A stretch of DNA of 18,254 bases from JBDSTZ01 sp039927975 (GCA_039927975.1 JBDSTZ010000133.1:1-18254), one strand, 5' to 3'. Counted from the first letter of the stretch, positions 9,401 to 15,475 are shown. Made by a program: numbers and translations. The notes: generated by a model from the letters alone, not told the origin.

Positions 9401-12315
9401 CGCTGCGCGCCGACGCCAGCATCCTGATCCGCAATCAGCGCGGCCAGTCGGGCCTGTGGGCGTATGCGATTTCGGGCGACCTGCCGATCGTGCTCATGCA
9501 GATCAAGGATCCGGCCAACATCGAACTGGCGCGCCAGATGGTGCAGGCGCACGCCTACTGGCGCCTCAAGGGCCTGGTGGTCGACCTGGTGATCTGGTAC
9601 GAGGACCTGTCCGGCTACCGCCAGGCGCTGCACGATCAGATCATGGGCCTGATCGCCTCGGGCATCGACGCCCAGGCGATCGACCGGCCGGGCGGCATTT
9701 TTGTCCGCCTGCTCGACCAGATCTCGAGCGAAGACCGGGTGCTGATGCAGTCGGTGGCGCGCGCCATCCTGTCGGACGCGCGCGGCAGCCTGGCCGACCA
9801 GATCAAGCGCGGCACTCCCGCCGCGAGCAAGCTGGCCTTGCTGGCGACCGAGCAGCGCCAGGAGATGTGGCAGCTGCGCGCCGAACGGCCGCAGGCGCGC
9901 CGCGAGCTGATTCTGCACAACGGTATCGGCGGCTTCACGCCGGACGGGCGCGAGTACGTGATCCGCAGCAGCGGCGCCAATCGCACGCCGGCGCCATGGG
10001 TCAACGTGCTGGCCAATCCGAACTTCGGCAGCGTGGTGTCGGAAAGCGGCCAGGCCTATACCTGGAGCGAGAACGCGCACGAATTCCGCCTCACGCCGTG
10101 GGACAACGATCCGGTGTCCGACAAGGGCGGCGAGGCGTTCTACATCCGCGATGAACAGAGCGGCAAATTCTGGTCGCCGACCGCGCTGCCGATCCAGGCC
10201 GAGAGCGAGTACATCACCCGCCACGGCTTCGGCTACAGCGTGTTCGAGCACGACGAGGAGGGCATTCACAGCGAGTTGTGCACCTTCGTCGCGCTCGACG
10301 CGTCGATCAAGTATTCGGTGATCAGGCTGCGCAACGATTCGACCCTGCCGCGCCGCCTGTCGGCCACCGGCTACGTCGAATGGGTGCTGGGCGACCTGCG
10401 GCCGAAGTCGTCGATGCACGTGGTGACCGAGGTTGATCCGGTCAGCGGCGCGCTGTTCGCCCGCAACGCCTACAACACGGAGTTCTCGGGCCGCGTCGGT
10501 TTCTTCCACGTGGAGGCGCAGAGCCGCAGCGTGACGGGCGACCGCACCGAGTTCATTGGCCGCAACCGTACGCTGGCCAGCCCGGCGGCGATGGGCCGTG
10601 CGCGCTTGTCCGGCAAGGTGGGCGCCGCGCTCGATCCGTGCGCGGCGATCCAGGTGACGATCGAGCTGCAACCGGGCCAGGAACGCGAGCTGGTGTTCAT
10701 GCTGGGCGTGGGCGGGCGGCGCAACGCCGACGCCAGCGGCCTGGTGCAGCGCTACAACGGCAGCGAGGCCGCGGCCGCCGCGTTCGACAAGGTGCGCAAG
10801 CATTGGGATGCGACGCTGGGCGCGGTGCAAATTCAAACGCCGGACCCGTCGCTCGACGTGATCGCCAACGGCTGGCTGATGTACCAGACCATCGCCTGCC
10901 GCATGTGGGCGCGCAGCGGCTACTACCAGTCGGGCGGCGCGTTTGGCTTCCGCGACCAGCTGCAGGACGCGATGGCGATGATCCACACCCAGCCGCACAT
11001 CCTGCGCGAGCATCTGCTGCTGTGCGCGGCGCACCAGTTTGCCGAGGGCGATGTCCAGCACTGGTGGCACCCGCCGTCGGACCGCGGGGTGCGCACGCAC
11101 TGCTCGGACGACTACCTGTGGCTGCCGCTGGCGACTCACCGCTATGTGATCGGCACTGGCGATCACGAGGTGCTGAACGAAACCGCGCACTTCCTGGAAG
11201 GGCGCATGCTCAAGCCGGAAGAGGAGTCCTATTACGACATGCCGGGGCACTCGAGCCAGCAGGCCGACCTGTATGAACACTGCGTGCGCGCCATCAAGCG
11301 CGGCCTGCGCTTCGGCGAGCATGGCTTGCCGCTGATCGGCACCTGCGACTGGAACGACGGCATGGACCGGGTCGGCAACGAGGGCAAGGGCGAGAGCGTG
11401 TGGCTGGCGTTCTTCCTGTACGACGTGCTGCAGAAGTTCAGCGAAGTGGCGCTGGTGCGTGGCGATCAAGCGTTCGCGGTGGTGTGCCAGAACGAGGCGG
11501 CCCAGCTGGCCCGCAACGTCGAGGAACACGCCTGGGACGGCCAGTGGTACCGCCGCGCCTACTTTGACGACGGCACGCCGCTCGGCTCGCACACCAACGA
11601 CGAATGCCAGATCGATTCGATCTCGCAAAGCTGGGGCGTGCTGTCGGGGGCGGCCGATCCCACCCGCACCGCCAGCGCCATGAAGGCGGTCAATGAGCGC
11701 CTGGTGCGGCGCGACGTCGGCCTGGTGCAGCTGCTCGATCCGCCGTTCGACAAGGGCGTGCTCAATCCGGGCTACATCCGCGGCTATGTGCCGGGGGTGC
11801 GCGAGAACGGCGGGCAGTACACCCACGCCGCGATCTGGACCGCGATGGCTTTCGCCAAACTGGGCGACAGCGACAAGGCGTGGGAGCTGCTGCGGATGAT
11901 CAATCCGGTGCAGCATGGATCGACGGCGCAATCGAGCGCGGTCTACAAGGTCGAGCCGTATGTGGTGGCGGCCGACGTGTACGCGGTCTCGCCGCACGTC
12001 GGGCGCGGCGGCTGGAGCTGGTACACCGGCTCGTCGGGATGGATGTATCGCCTGATCGTCGAATCGCTGCTTGGCGTGTCGCTGGCCGGCGACCGGCTGA
12101 CGGTGGCGCCGCGACTGCCGGCCGACTGGGACCGCTTCACGCTGCGCTACACCTTCCACAGCGCGACCTATGTGATCGCGGTGGAAGCGGGCGAGCGCGC
12201 CGCGCTGGTGGTCGATGGCGCCGAGCAGCCCACCGACGCGATCGAACTGCGCGACGACGGGCGCGAACATGCCGTCACGGTGAAGGTGGTCCGCCAAAGC
12301 TTCGCCGGGATTTGA
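3460..12315 (+). CDS. ndvB: cyclic beta-1,2-glucan synthase-like protein (GT84, GH189-like and GH94-like parts)
   Basis: This 2951-residue inner-membrane protein matches the NdvB/ChvB/Cgs family (about 2830-2870 residues in rhizobia and Brucella), which makes periplasmic cyclic beta-1,2-glucan from UDP-glucose. An N-terminal soluble part (1-460) is followed by membrane segments near 463-482 and 489-513. The GT84 glycosyltransferase (about 530-880) has the metal-binding DTD at 695-697, HDLLEG at 808-813 and RRHRWIRGDW at 840-849. More membrane segments lie near 888-927, 952-970 and 1010-1052. The central part (about 1087-1640) looks like the GH189 cyclisation domain, with VDSGN at 1177-1181, Glu1458 in GSMFEY and Glu1500 in GISESGYN as plausible catalytic acids. 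Two beta-sandwich modules (from about 1668 and 2150) precede a GH94-like barrel with DWNDGMD at 2630-2636, which in this family trims chain length. The reading frame stays open upstream to 2629, but that stretch is antisense to the binding-protein gene. ATG 3460 has only a weak Shine-Dalgarno; ATG 3418 is the alternative. Confidence 0.9.
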   Translation: MEIAVSSPNFPAESNRSQPAPTAAWQLTPLARSLLNQEKTVLPDTLYSWKNALRDTLDGNTEADEELPLRSELFSAAQMAAHGRHLASRHQLSAHGGPDRLLSRLDENEEAISATCTELTGAIKAGRQITPASEWLLDNFYLIEEQIRTARRHLPKNYSKQLPRLSNEDVEGTPRVYQIALEIIAHGDGRVDPESLSRFVDAYQEVAVLKLGELWAIPIMLRLALIENLRRVAVRVHENRSQRDRANIWADQMSETAENNPSDLILLVADMARSGQPMSSGFVAEIARRLQGQSSALTLALQWVTTRLADAGLTIEQQIQAEIGQQAADQVTISNSIGSLRFLGSMDWREFVETMSAVEQSLRLDPANTYGQMDFATRDNYRHVIETLAKRSKYTELEVAERAIALALENREPARGGLDARTRHVGYYLVGAGLATLEKQLQVRYPFGSAAGKLSRRAPLASYLGSILVFTVLFTASVLTHAHNSGVELPLLIVLGVLSAIGSSQLALGLVNFMATQLTRPHPLARMDFKEGIPPDARTMVVVPTMLYSRDNVESLLEGLEVRYLANRDPNLRFCLLTDFGDAEREVMPGDAELAEQARAGIAELNRRYAGQHVVDIVTSEGEPDTANAKLEPFLLLHRPRVWNPSERAWIGHERKRGKLSDLNAFLRGGARDKFALVEGDCEGLLNIRYVITLDTDTQLPRDSARQFIATMAHPLNHPQLDPTGSRVIEGYGILQPRVSAALPTETASRYEHLCGGEPGIDPYTRTVSDVYQDVFFEGSFVGKGIYEVDTFERVLGQRLPDNRILSHDLLEGCYLRAGLLSDAQLYESYPSRYSDDVSRRHRWIRGDWQLTGWLGLKVPTANGKREPNPLTALSRWKLFDNLRRSVVAPVLTALLLLCWALLPSPLFWTLAVLSVIFLPTLVSAVFNLIEKPHHVLWRQHIDSWLTGTKLMFGHAALTLAFLPYEAWFSLDAIVRTGWRMLVSHHHLLEWRPSSLSRSSTDMENSWKAMWFAPLLSVGAAVMLSFVNPLALFVAAPVLLLWFLSPVVAWWISLPLARPGAALSSPQHMFLQILARKTWSFFETFVGREDNFLPPDNMQEHPVTVVAHRTSPTNIGMSLLANLTAYDFGFITVGQVLARTRDTFGTLMRMERFHGHFYNWYDTQTLAPLHPMYVSAVDSGNMAGHLLTLAPGFDDLADQPITGPRALEGIGITLMVVNEYAADAPEQVKAAVLAMQNLLAERAREAHTLPGMTDALSALAQAADAITASMAPAGEPNLQGWAGKLAAQCHAALDELLQLAPWMKAAQAYVVDSSLTRIPTLRELAGFGMTGSASSDLAPSERERQQALNELVSAGSDFARERLEELAQLAAQARAFANMDFRFMYNSTTNLLAIGYNVSDRRLDASCYDLLASEIRLCSFVGIALGQFPQEHWFALGRQLCFVGGEPLLLSWSGSMFEYLMPLLVMPTYPNTLLDQTYRAIINAQVDYARQRNVPWGISESGYNTVDANLNYQYRAFGVPGTGMKRGLADDLVVAPYATMLGLMVDPDTACANLEHMAELGFMGKYGFYEAIDYTTARLPRGQDFALIRSFMAHHQGMGFRALSYLLHDRPMQRRFESDPLFQATMLVLQERVPKAGAFYSTTSELAALRAPASEASMPTRIFTQTHTAQPEVQLLSNGRYHVMVTSTGGSYSRWKDLAVTRWREDATADNWGNFCYVRDVDSGQFWSTTFQPTLVEPKKYEVIFSEGRAEFRRHDRGIDLYTEMVVSPEDDIELRRTRITNKSSVRRTIEFTSFAEVVMAPAAADAAHPAFSKLFVQTEILRNENAILCTRRPRTKDEQMPWLLNLMTVHDGVLLDASFETSRAEFLGRGNTAVAPRAMLEAEPLHGSEGSVLDPVVAIRYKLTLEPDQVVVLDVVTGMTDTREAALHLIDKYQDRHLADRVFELAWTHSQVVLRQLNASESDAQLYSRLASSIIYPNAALRADASILIRNQRGQSGLWAYAISGDLPIVLMQIKDPANIELARQMVQAHAYWRLKGLVVDLVIWYEDLSGYRQALHDQIMGLIASGIDAQAIDRPGGIFVRLLDQISSEDRVLMQSVARAILSDARGSLADQIKRGTPAASKLALLATEQRQEMWQLRAERPQARRELILHNGIGGFTPDGREYVIRSSGANRTPAPWVNVLANPNFGSVVSESGQAYTWSENAHEFRLTPWDNDPVSDKGGEAFYIRDEQSGKFWSPTALPIQAESEYITRHGFGYSVFEHDEEGIHSELCTFVALDASIKYSVIRLRNDSTLPRRLSATGYVEWVLGDLRPKSSMHVVTEVDPVSGALFARNAYNTEFSGRVGFFHVEAQSRSVTGDRTEFIGRNRTLASPAAMGRARLSGKVGAALDPCAAIQVTIELQPGQERELVFMLGVGGRRNADASGLVQRYNGSEAAAAAFDKVRKHWDATLGAVQIQTPDPSLDVIANGWLMYQTIACRMWARSGYYQSGGAFGFRDQLQDAMAMIHTQPHILREHLLLCAAHQFAEGDVQHWWHPPSDRGVRTHCSDDYLWLPLATHRYVIGTGDHEVLNETAHFLEGRMLKPEEESYYDMPGHSSQQADLYEHCVRAIKRGLRFGEHGLPLIGTCDWNDGMDRVGNEGKGESVWLAFFLYDVLQKFSEVALVRGDQAFAVVCQNEAAQLARNVEEHAWDGQWYRRAYFDDGTPLGSHTNDECQIDSISQSWGVLSGAADPTRTASAMKAVNERLVRRDVGLVQLLDPPFDKGVLNPGYIRGYVPGVRENGGQYTHAAIWTAMAFAKLGDSDKAWELLRMINPVQHGSTAQSSAVYKVEPYVVAADVYAVSPHVGRGGWSWYTGSSGWMYRLIVESLLGVSLAGDRLTVAPRLPADWDRFTLRYTFHSATYVIAVEAGERAALVVDGAEQPTDAIELRDDGREHAVTVKVVRQSFAGI

Positions 12316-12334
12316 TCGGCCGCAAGGCCGGATC
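12314..12334 (+). terminator. GNRA-capped hairpin just after the glucan synthase stop
   Basis: GATCGGCC (12314-12321), loop GCAA, then GGCCGGATC (12326-12334) forms an eight-pair stem with one bulged G and a stable GCAA tetraloop, starting inside the stop codon. No T-run follows, so it is more likely a 3'-end stabiliser, a pause site or a Rho-dependent end than a classic intrinsic terminator. Confidence 0.35.
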
Positions 12335-12356
12335 GCGCCTGGTGTCAATTCGTCAT

Positions 12357-12389
12357 GTTTATGTATTGCCATACTTGCAATACATAAAC
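12357..12389. repeat. perfect 13-bp inverted repeat, candidate operator or leader hairpin
   Basis: The arms GTTTATGTATTGC (12357-12369) and GCAATACATAAAC (12377-12389) are perfectly complementary around the 7-nt spacer CATACTT. Flanking CGTC (12351-12354) and GACG (12390-12393) extend the pairing past a 2-nt bulge. It is strikingly AT-rich in GC-rich surroundings, lies 16 bp before the ATG of the PHP-type gene and just ahead of its ribosome binding site, and is not followed by a T-run. It could be a repressor operator or an mRNA hairpin that gates translation. A possible extended -10 (TGCCATACT, 12368-12376) falls inside it. Confidence 0.6.
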
Positions 12390-12405
12390 GACGAACGAGG
12401 GCATC

Positions 12406-14076
12406 ATGCGATTTGCACGCTACCGGCTGGCGCTGGCGATGTTTGCCTGCGCCCCCGCCTGGGCCGCAGTGGCCGACCACCGTGAATTTTCGGCCGAACT
12501 GAACGCGCCCTGGCAGGGCGATGCGGTGGCCGCGCGCGCGTTCACGCTGGCCTTCGATTTTCCGTTGGCGCCGGCGCCGCAGCGGATCGACTGGCAGCTC
12601 GTGCTGCGCGACCAGGCGGGCAAGGTGGTGCGCCAGTGGGATGGCAGCGCAGCGCTGTTTCACGAGCCGTTGCAGGTGGTGGTGCGCTGGGACGGGCGCC
12701 TGGCCGGGGTTGCGCCGCGACCAGGCGTCTATCACGTCACACTGCGCGCCTCGGCGCGTGAAGACGGGGCGGCCGGCCGGCCGCTTGATGACGCCGGTGA
12801 CGCCGACGTCGTCGAGCAGCGCTGGGACATCGCGGTGGGCCAGCGGGCCATGCCGACCATGGCGCCGTTCGCGCCGCTGCCGATGCCGCGCGGGCCGTTG
12901 TCTGCGGCGCCGGCGCCGGCCGCGCTGCCGTACACCGTCTGGCTGGGCAACCTGCACAGCCAGACCGGCCATAGCGACGGCGGCGGCGCGCTGGAAAACT
13001 GCCACGGCGCGCAGGAACCGCAAAGCAGTCCGCTGGGGCCCGCCGAGGCGTTTGCCTATGCACGCGGGCGCGGGCTCGACATCCTGGTCGCGTCGGAGCA
13101 CAACCACATGTACGATGGTTCGGACGGCACCAATCCCGACGCTGATACGCTCGCCGCGCGCGCGCTGTACCAGAGCGGCCTGGCCGCCGCCGCCGCCTTC
13201 AACGCGCTGCACCCGGACTTCATCGCCGTGTACGGGCTCGAATGGGGCGTCATCAACCACGGCGGCCACATGAACATCTTCAACAGCAGCGAACTGTTGG
13301 GCTGGGAACGCAACCGCGAGGGCGAACTTGTCGCCGACCGCTACACCGCCAAGGGCGATTACGCGGGCCTGTATAGCCTGATGCGCGCGCAAGGCTGGAT
13401 CGGCCAGTTCAACCATCCGGCCGCCAAGGGCCAGTTCATGCTGGGCGGCGTGGCGCTCGGTTATTCGGCCGACGGCGACGAGGCGATGGCCTTGTGCGAA
13501 GTCGTCAACAGCACTGCGTTTTCGGTCAACACCACCGAGACCGAGACCCGCCGCAGCACCTTCGAGGGCGCCTGCAACAAGGCGCTCGAGGCGGGGTATC
13601 ACGTGGCCTTCAGCAGCAATCAGGACAACCACTGCGCCAACTGGGGCGTGTCGGCCGCGAACCGCACCGGGGTGCTGATCCCGAACGGCGCGCAGCCCGG
13701 CCGCGCCGCGCTGATCGACGCGCTCAGGGCGCGCCGCGTGTTCGCGACCATGGACAAGACCTCGCAGCTGGTGTTGTCGGCCAATAGCCACCTGATGGGC
13801 GAGCGCTTCGTCAATCGCGGCCGGCTGACGCTGGCGGCGCACTTCGCCAGCAGCGCCGGCAAGCAGGTCGCGGCGGTGGCGATGATGGAAGGGGTGCCGG
13901 GGCGGAACGGCCAAGTGAGCGTGCTGTCGGAGATGGCCACCGTGACCATCGAGCCGATTCCCGGGCCGCACTTTTATTACGCGCGGCTGACTCAGACCGA
14001 CGGCAATATCCTGTGGTCGGCGCCGGTGTGGGTGGATCAGCAGGTCGCCAGCCAACTTCCCCACCAGGCACACTGA
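12406..14076 (+). CDS. exported PHP-superfamily (CehA/McbA-type) metallohydrolase
   Basis: This is a 556-residue protein with a Sec signal peptide (MRFARYRLALAMFACAPAWA, cleavage near residue 20). Residues 25-160 look like a beta-sandwich; the segment VVRWDGRLAG followed by PGVYHVTLRAS resembles FlgD-type Ig folds. The C-terminal half carries PHP-like metal motifs in order: NLHSQTGHSDG (His184, His189, Asp191), ASEHNHMYDG (Glu231, His232, His234), GLEWG (Glu279) with NHGGHMN (His285, His288), GQFNHPA (His337) and NQDNHCANWG (Asp407, His409). CehA/McbA relatives hydrolyse ester or phosphoester bonds; the substrate here is unknown. The usual HxH is HxQ (Gln186). GAGGG at 12397-12401 supports the start. 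It lies 90 bp after the glucan synthase in the same direction, separated by a hairpin and a palindrome, so it may be partly co-transcribed or have its own regulated promoter. The stop overlaps the next small ORF. Confidence 0.78.
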   Translation: MRFARYRLALAMFACAPAWAAVADHREFSAELNAPWQGDAVAARAFTLAFDFPLAPAPQRIDWQLVLRDQAGKVVRQWDGSAALFHEPLQVVVRWDGRLAGVAPRPGVYHVTLRASAREDGAAGRPLDDAGDADVVEQRWDIAVGQRAMPTMAPFAPLPMPRGPLSAAPAPAALPYTVWLGNLHSQTGHSDGGGALENCHGAQEPQSSPLGPAEAFAYARGRGLDILVASEHNHMYDGSDGTNPDADTLAARALYQSGLAAAAAFNALHPDFIAVYGLEWGVINHGGHMNIFNSSELLGWERNREGELVADRYTAKGDYAGLYSLMRAQGWIGQFNHPAAKGQFMLGGVALGYSADGDEAMALCEVVNSTAFSVNTTETETRRSTFEGACNKALEAGYHVAFSSNQDNHCANWGVSAANRTGVLIPNGAQPGRAALIDALRARRVFATMDKTSQLVLSANSHLMGERFVNRGRLTLAAHFASSAGKQVAAVAMMEGVPGRNGQVSVLSEMATVTIEPIPGPHFYYARLTQTDGNILWSAPVWVDQQVASQLPHQAH

Positions 14077-14267
14077 TGAAGGCGCGCGACGAAAAGTTCG
14101 ATTGTGCCAAGGAATGGGACCGCGCTTACAGGACGTGCGAGGCGCTGCTTCGCGATCCTGCTAACATGAAGAATTGGCGGCGCCTTGGAACGGGGCCGTC
14201 AAACCTGCACAGCTGTGCCAAAGGATATGTGTCTGAACGTTGTGGGGGCAATCGCGTTGAACACTGA
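14076..14267 (+). CDS. small ORF overlapping the stop of the PHP-type gene (63 aa, unrecognised)
   Basis: The ATG at 14076 overlaps the TGA of the upstream gene (TGATG), an arrangement typical of translational coupling, and an AGG lies about seven nucleotides before it. The product would be a 63-residue soluble, charged protein starting MKARDEKFDCAKEWDRAYR, with four cysteines. Its segment AYRTCEALLRDPAN resembles half of a TPR-like helix pair. It has no recognisable family. Third-position G+C is lower than in the flanking large genes, and the 3' end overlaps the start of the TPR gene in another frame. It may therefore be a chance ORF in a leader region. Confidence 0.28.
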   Translation: MKARDEKFDCAKEWDRAYRTCEALLRDPANMKNWRRLGTGPSNLHSCAKGYVSERCGGNRVEH

Positions 14268-14757
14268 TCATTTACTTCAATCGGCCGAGAAGGCCTTCGG
14301 GGCTGACGACACGCAGGCGGCGCTGAGCTTGTGCGAGGCGCTGCTGGAACAGTCACCGGGGCACGCTAAAGGGCTGCGGCTGAAGGCGATCATCCTCGCG
14401 GGCGAGGGGCGGCTTGCGGAGGCCATCGCGCTCATCAGCGGTGTTCTGCTTCACAGCAGCGGCAACGAAGAACCTTGCGACTATTTTTATCGAGGCCGGT
14501 GGTACTTGCGAAACGGCGAGGACGCCAGCGCGATAAAGGATTTCAGCGCCTTGCTCGCCATGGAAGCCCAATACGACCGTCCTTATTATTCCGATACCGC
14601 GCTGCTGCATCGTGCTTACGCCCACACTCGCCTTGGGCGACAGCGTGAAGCGCTGGCCGATCTGCGCGCCATCGCCGATGACGATTGCAGCACCAGCATC
14701 GCGGGGGAAGTGACGAACAAGCGCGCGCTGCTGGCCAGCCTCGGCGTCGTGTCCTAA
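14227..14757 (+). CDS. tetratricopeptide-repeat (TPR) protein
   Basis: The predicted 176-residue soluble protein is built of helical pairs. TPR-like units are visible in DHLLQSAEKAFGADDTQAAL followed by SLCEALLEQSPGHAKGLRLKA, in AEAIALISGVLLHSSGN, in YFYRGRWYLRNGEDASAIKDFSALL, and in ALLHRAYAHTRLGRQREALADLRAI. Such proteins usually act as protein-protein adaptors; no enzymatic motif is seen. The start is uncertain. ATG 14227 has AAGGA directly adjacent (too close to be an ideal Shine-Dalgarno). TTG 14257, eight nucleotides after a GGGGG run (14244-14248), would begin the protein right at the first helix (MNTDHLLQ). A longer version from TTG 14185 is possible. There is no obvious signal peptide. 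The stop TAA overlaps the stop of the convergent UPF0016 gene. The link to the PHP-type gene upstream is by position only. Confidence 0.68.
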   Translation: MCLNVVGAIALNTDHLLQSAEKAFGADDTQAALSLCEALLEQSPGHAKGLRLKAIILAGEGRLAEAIALISGVLLHSSGNEEPCDYFYRGRWYLRNGEDASAIKDFSALLAMEAQYDRPYYSDTALLHRAYAHTRLGRQREALADLRAIADDDCSTSIAGEVTNKRALLASLGVVS

Positions 14758-15329
14758 AAGCCCAGCCGCGCGCCGGCGCCCAGCAAGGTCGCCACGCCGA
14801 GCAGCGCGAAGATCGCGGCGGCGATGCCGTGCACCAGCTTGAGCGGGATCTTGTTGGCGATGCGGCTGCCCAGATACACCGCCGGCACGTTGGCCAGCAT
14901 CATGCCGAAGGTGGTGCCGGCGACCACCGCCGCCAGCGCGTTGAAGCGCGCGGCCAGCGCGACGGTGGCGATCTGGGTCTTGTCGCCCATCTCGGCGAGG
15001 AAAAACGCGATCAGCGTCGTGACGAACACGCCATAGTGGGCCAGCTTGGCGTCGTCCTCGTCGATCTTGTCGGGGATGAGGGTCCAGGCGGCCATCGCCA
15101 GGAAGGACAGTCCCAGCACCCAGCGCATCACGTCGGGCCCCAGCGCGCTGCTGATCCAGGCGCCGACGGCGGCCGCGAAAGCGTGGTTGGCGACGGTCGC
15201 GACCAGGATCGCGAGCACGATCGGCAAGGGACGACGGAACTTGGCGGCGAGCAGAAACGCCAGCAACTGGGTCTTGTCGCCGATTTCGGCGAGCGCGACG
15301 ATGCCGGTGGATATCAGGAAGGCTTCCAT
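14754..15329 (-). CDS. UPF0016/GDT1 family membrane protein, putative Mn2+ exporter
   Basis: This is a 191-residue polytopic membrane protein with about six helices. It has the diagnostic duplicated motif of UPF0016 (yeast Gdt1, human TMEM165, bacterial MneA): AEIGDKTQ with Glu15 and Asp18 in the first half, and AEMGDKTQ with Glu113 and Asp116 in the second. These acidic residues line the cation path. Family members move Mn2+ or Ca2+ in exchange for H+, and bacterial members studied export Mn2+, so Mn2+ efflux is the likely but inferred role. The ATG at 15329 starts the first conserved motif at the usual distance; the frame is open further upstream to 15563 but that part is not family-like. 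No good Shine-Dalgarno precedes the ATG. The stop TAG shares bases with the TAA of the convergent TPR gene. Confidence 0.88.
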   Translation of the reverse strand: MEAFLISTGIVALAEIGDKTQLLAFLLAAKFRRPLPIVLAILVATVANHAFAAAVGAWISSALGPDVMRWVLGLSFLAMAAWTLIPDKIDEDDAKLAHYGVFVTTLIAFFLAEMGDKTQIATVALAARFNALAAVVAGTTFGMMLANVPAVYLGSRIANKIPLKLVHGIAAAIFALLGVATLLGAGARLGF

Positions 15330-15357
15330 GGGGAATTGAATGCGGGGAGAGGGCCGG

Positions 15358-15366
15358 ATTTTAGCA
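15358..15366 (-). promoter_or_regulatory. extended -10 promoter for the UPF0016 gene
   Basis: The minus strand reads TGCTAAAAT, an extended -10 (TGn plus TAAAAT, 5 of 6 to consensus). It predicts a transcript starting near 15351 with a leader of about 20 nt. A clear -35 hexamer at the right distance is not seen, as is common with extended -10 promoters. Confidence 0.42.
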
Positions 15367-15439
15367 GAGCGCCGCTGCGGCCGCATTGAAGCGGGACGCG
15401 TCAATACATGGGCTCGCGCGCCCGCAGCGCTGCCGAAAG

Positions 15440-15448
15440 TGCTATTCT
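15440..15448 (+). promoter_or_regulatory. extended -10 promoter for the M1 peptidase gene
   Basis: TGCTATTCT is an extended -10 (TGn plus TATTCT) about 50 bp before the ATG at 15499, giving a predicted start near 15455. No consensus -35 is visible. It is arranged back to back with the UPF0016 promoter. Confidence 0.4.
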
Positions 15449-15456
15449 GCTCCGGC

Positions 15457-15475
15457 CACCGGGCATAAGCCGGTG
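15457..15475 (+). promoter_or_regulatory. leader hairpin before the M1 peptidase gene
   Basis: CACCGG (15457-15462) and CCGGTG (15470-15475) form a six-pair GC-rich hairpin with loop GCATAAG right at the predicted 5' end of the mRNA. It may protect the 5' end; a regulatory role is not demonstrated. Confidence 0.3.

Noticed and set aside
12390..12405. The palindrome before the PHP-type gene read as a terminator for the glucan synthase
   Set aside because: No T-run follows the right arm; the sequence goes straight into the ribosome binding site of the next gene.
5797..14073. An uninterrupted antisense reading frame of 2758 codons opposite the glucan synthase and PHP-type genes
   Set aside because: It has no recognisable domain, is extremely rich in Arg, His, Gln, Ala and Val in the way expected of a complement of GC3-biased genes, and lies opposite two genes with clear motifs. 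Stop codons are rare antisense to high-GC genes.
14685..15389. A 234-codon plus-strand frame over the UPF0016 gene
   Set aside because: Repeated GQHR/DQR-rich composition is the typical antisense image of a membrane-protein gene, and the minus strand has both EIGDKT and EMGDKT motifs.
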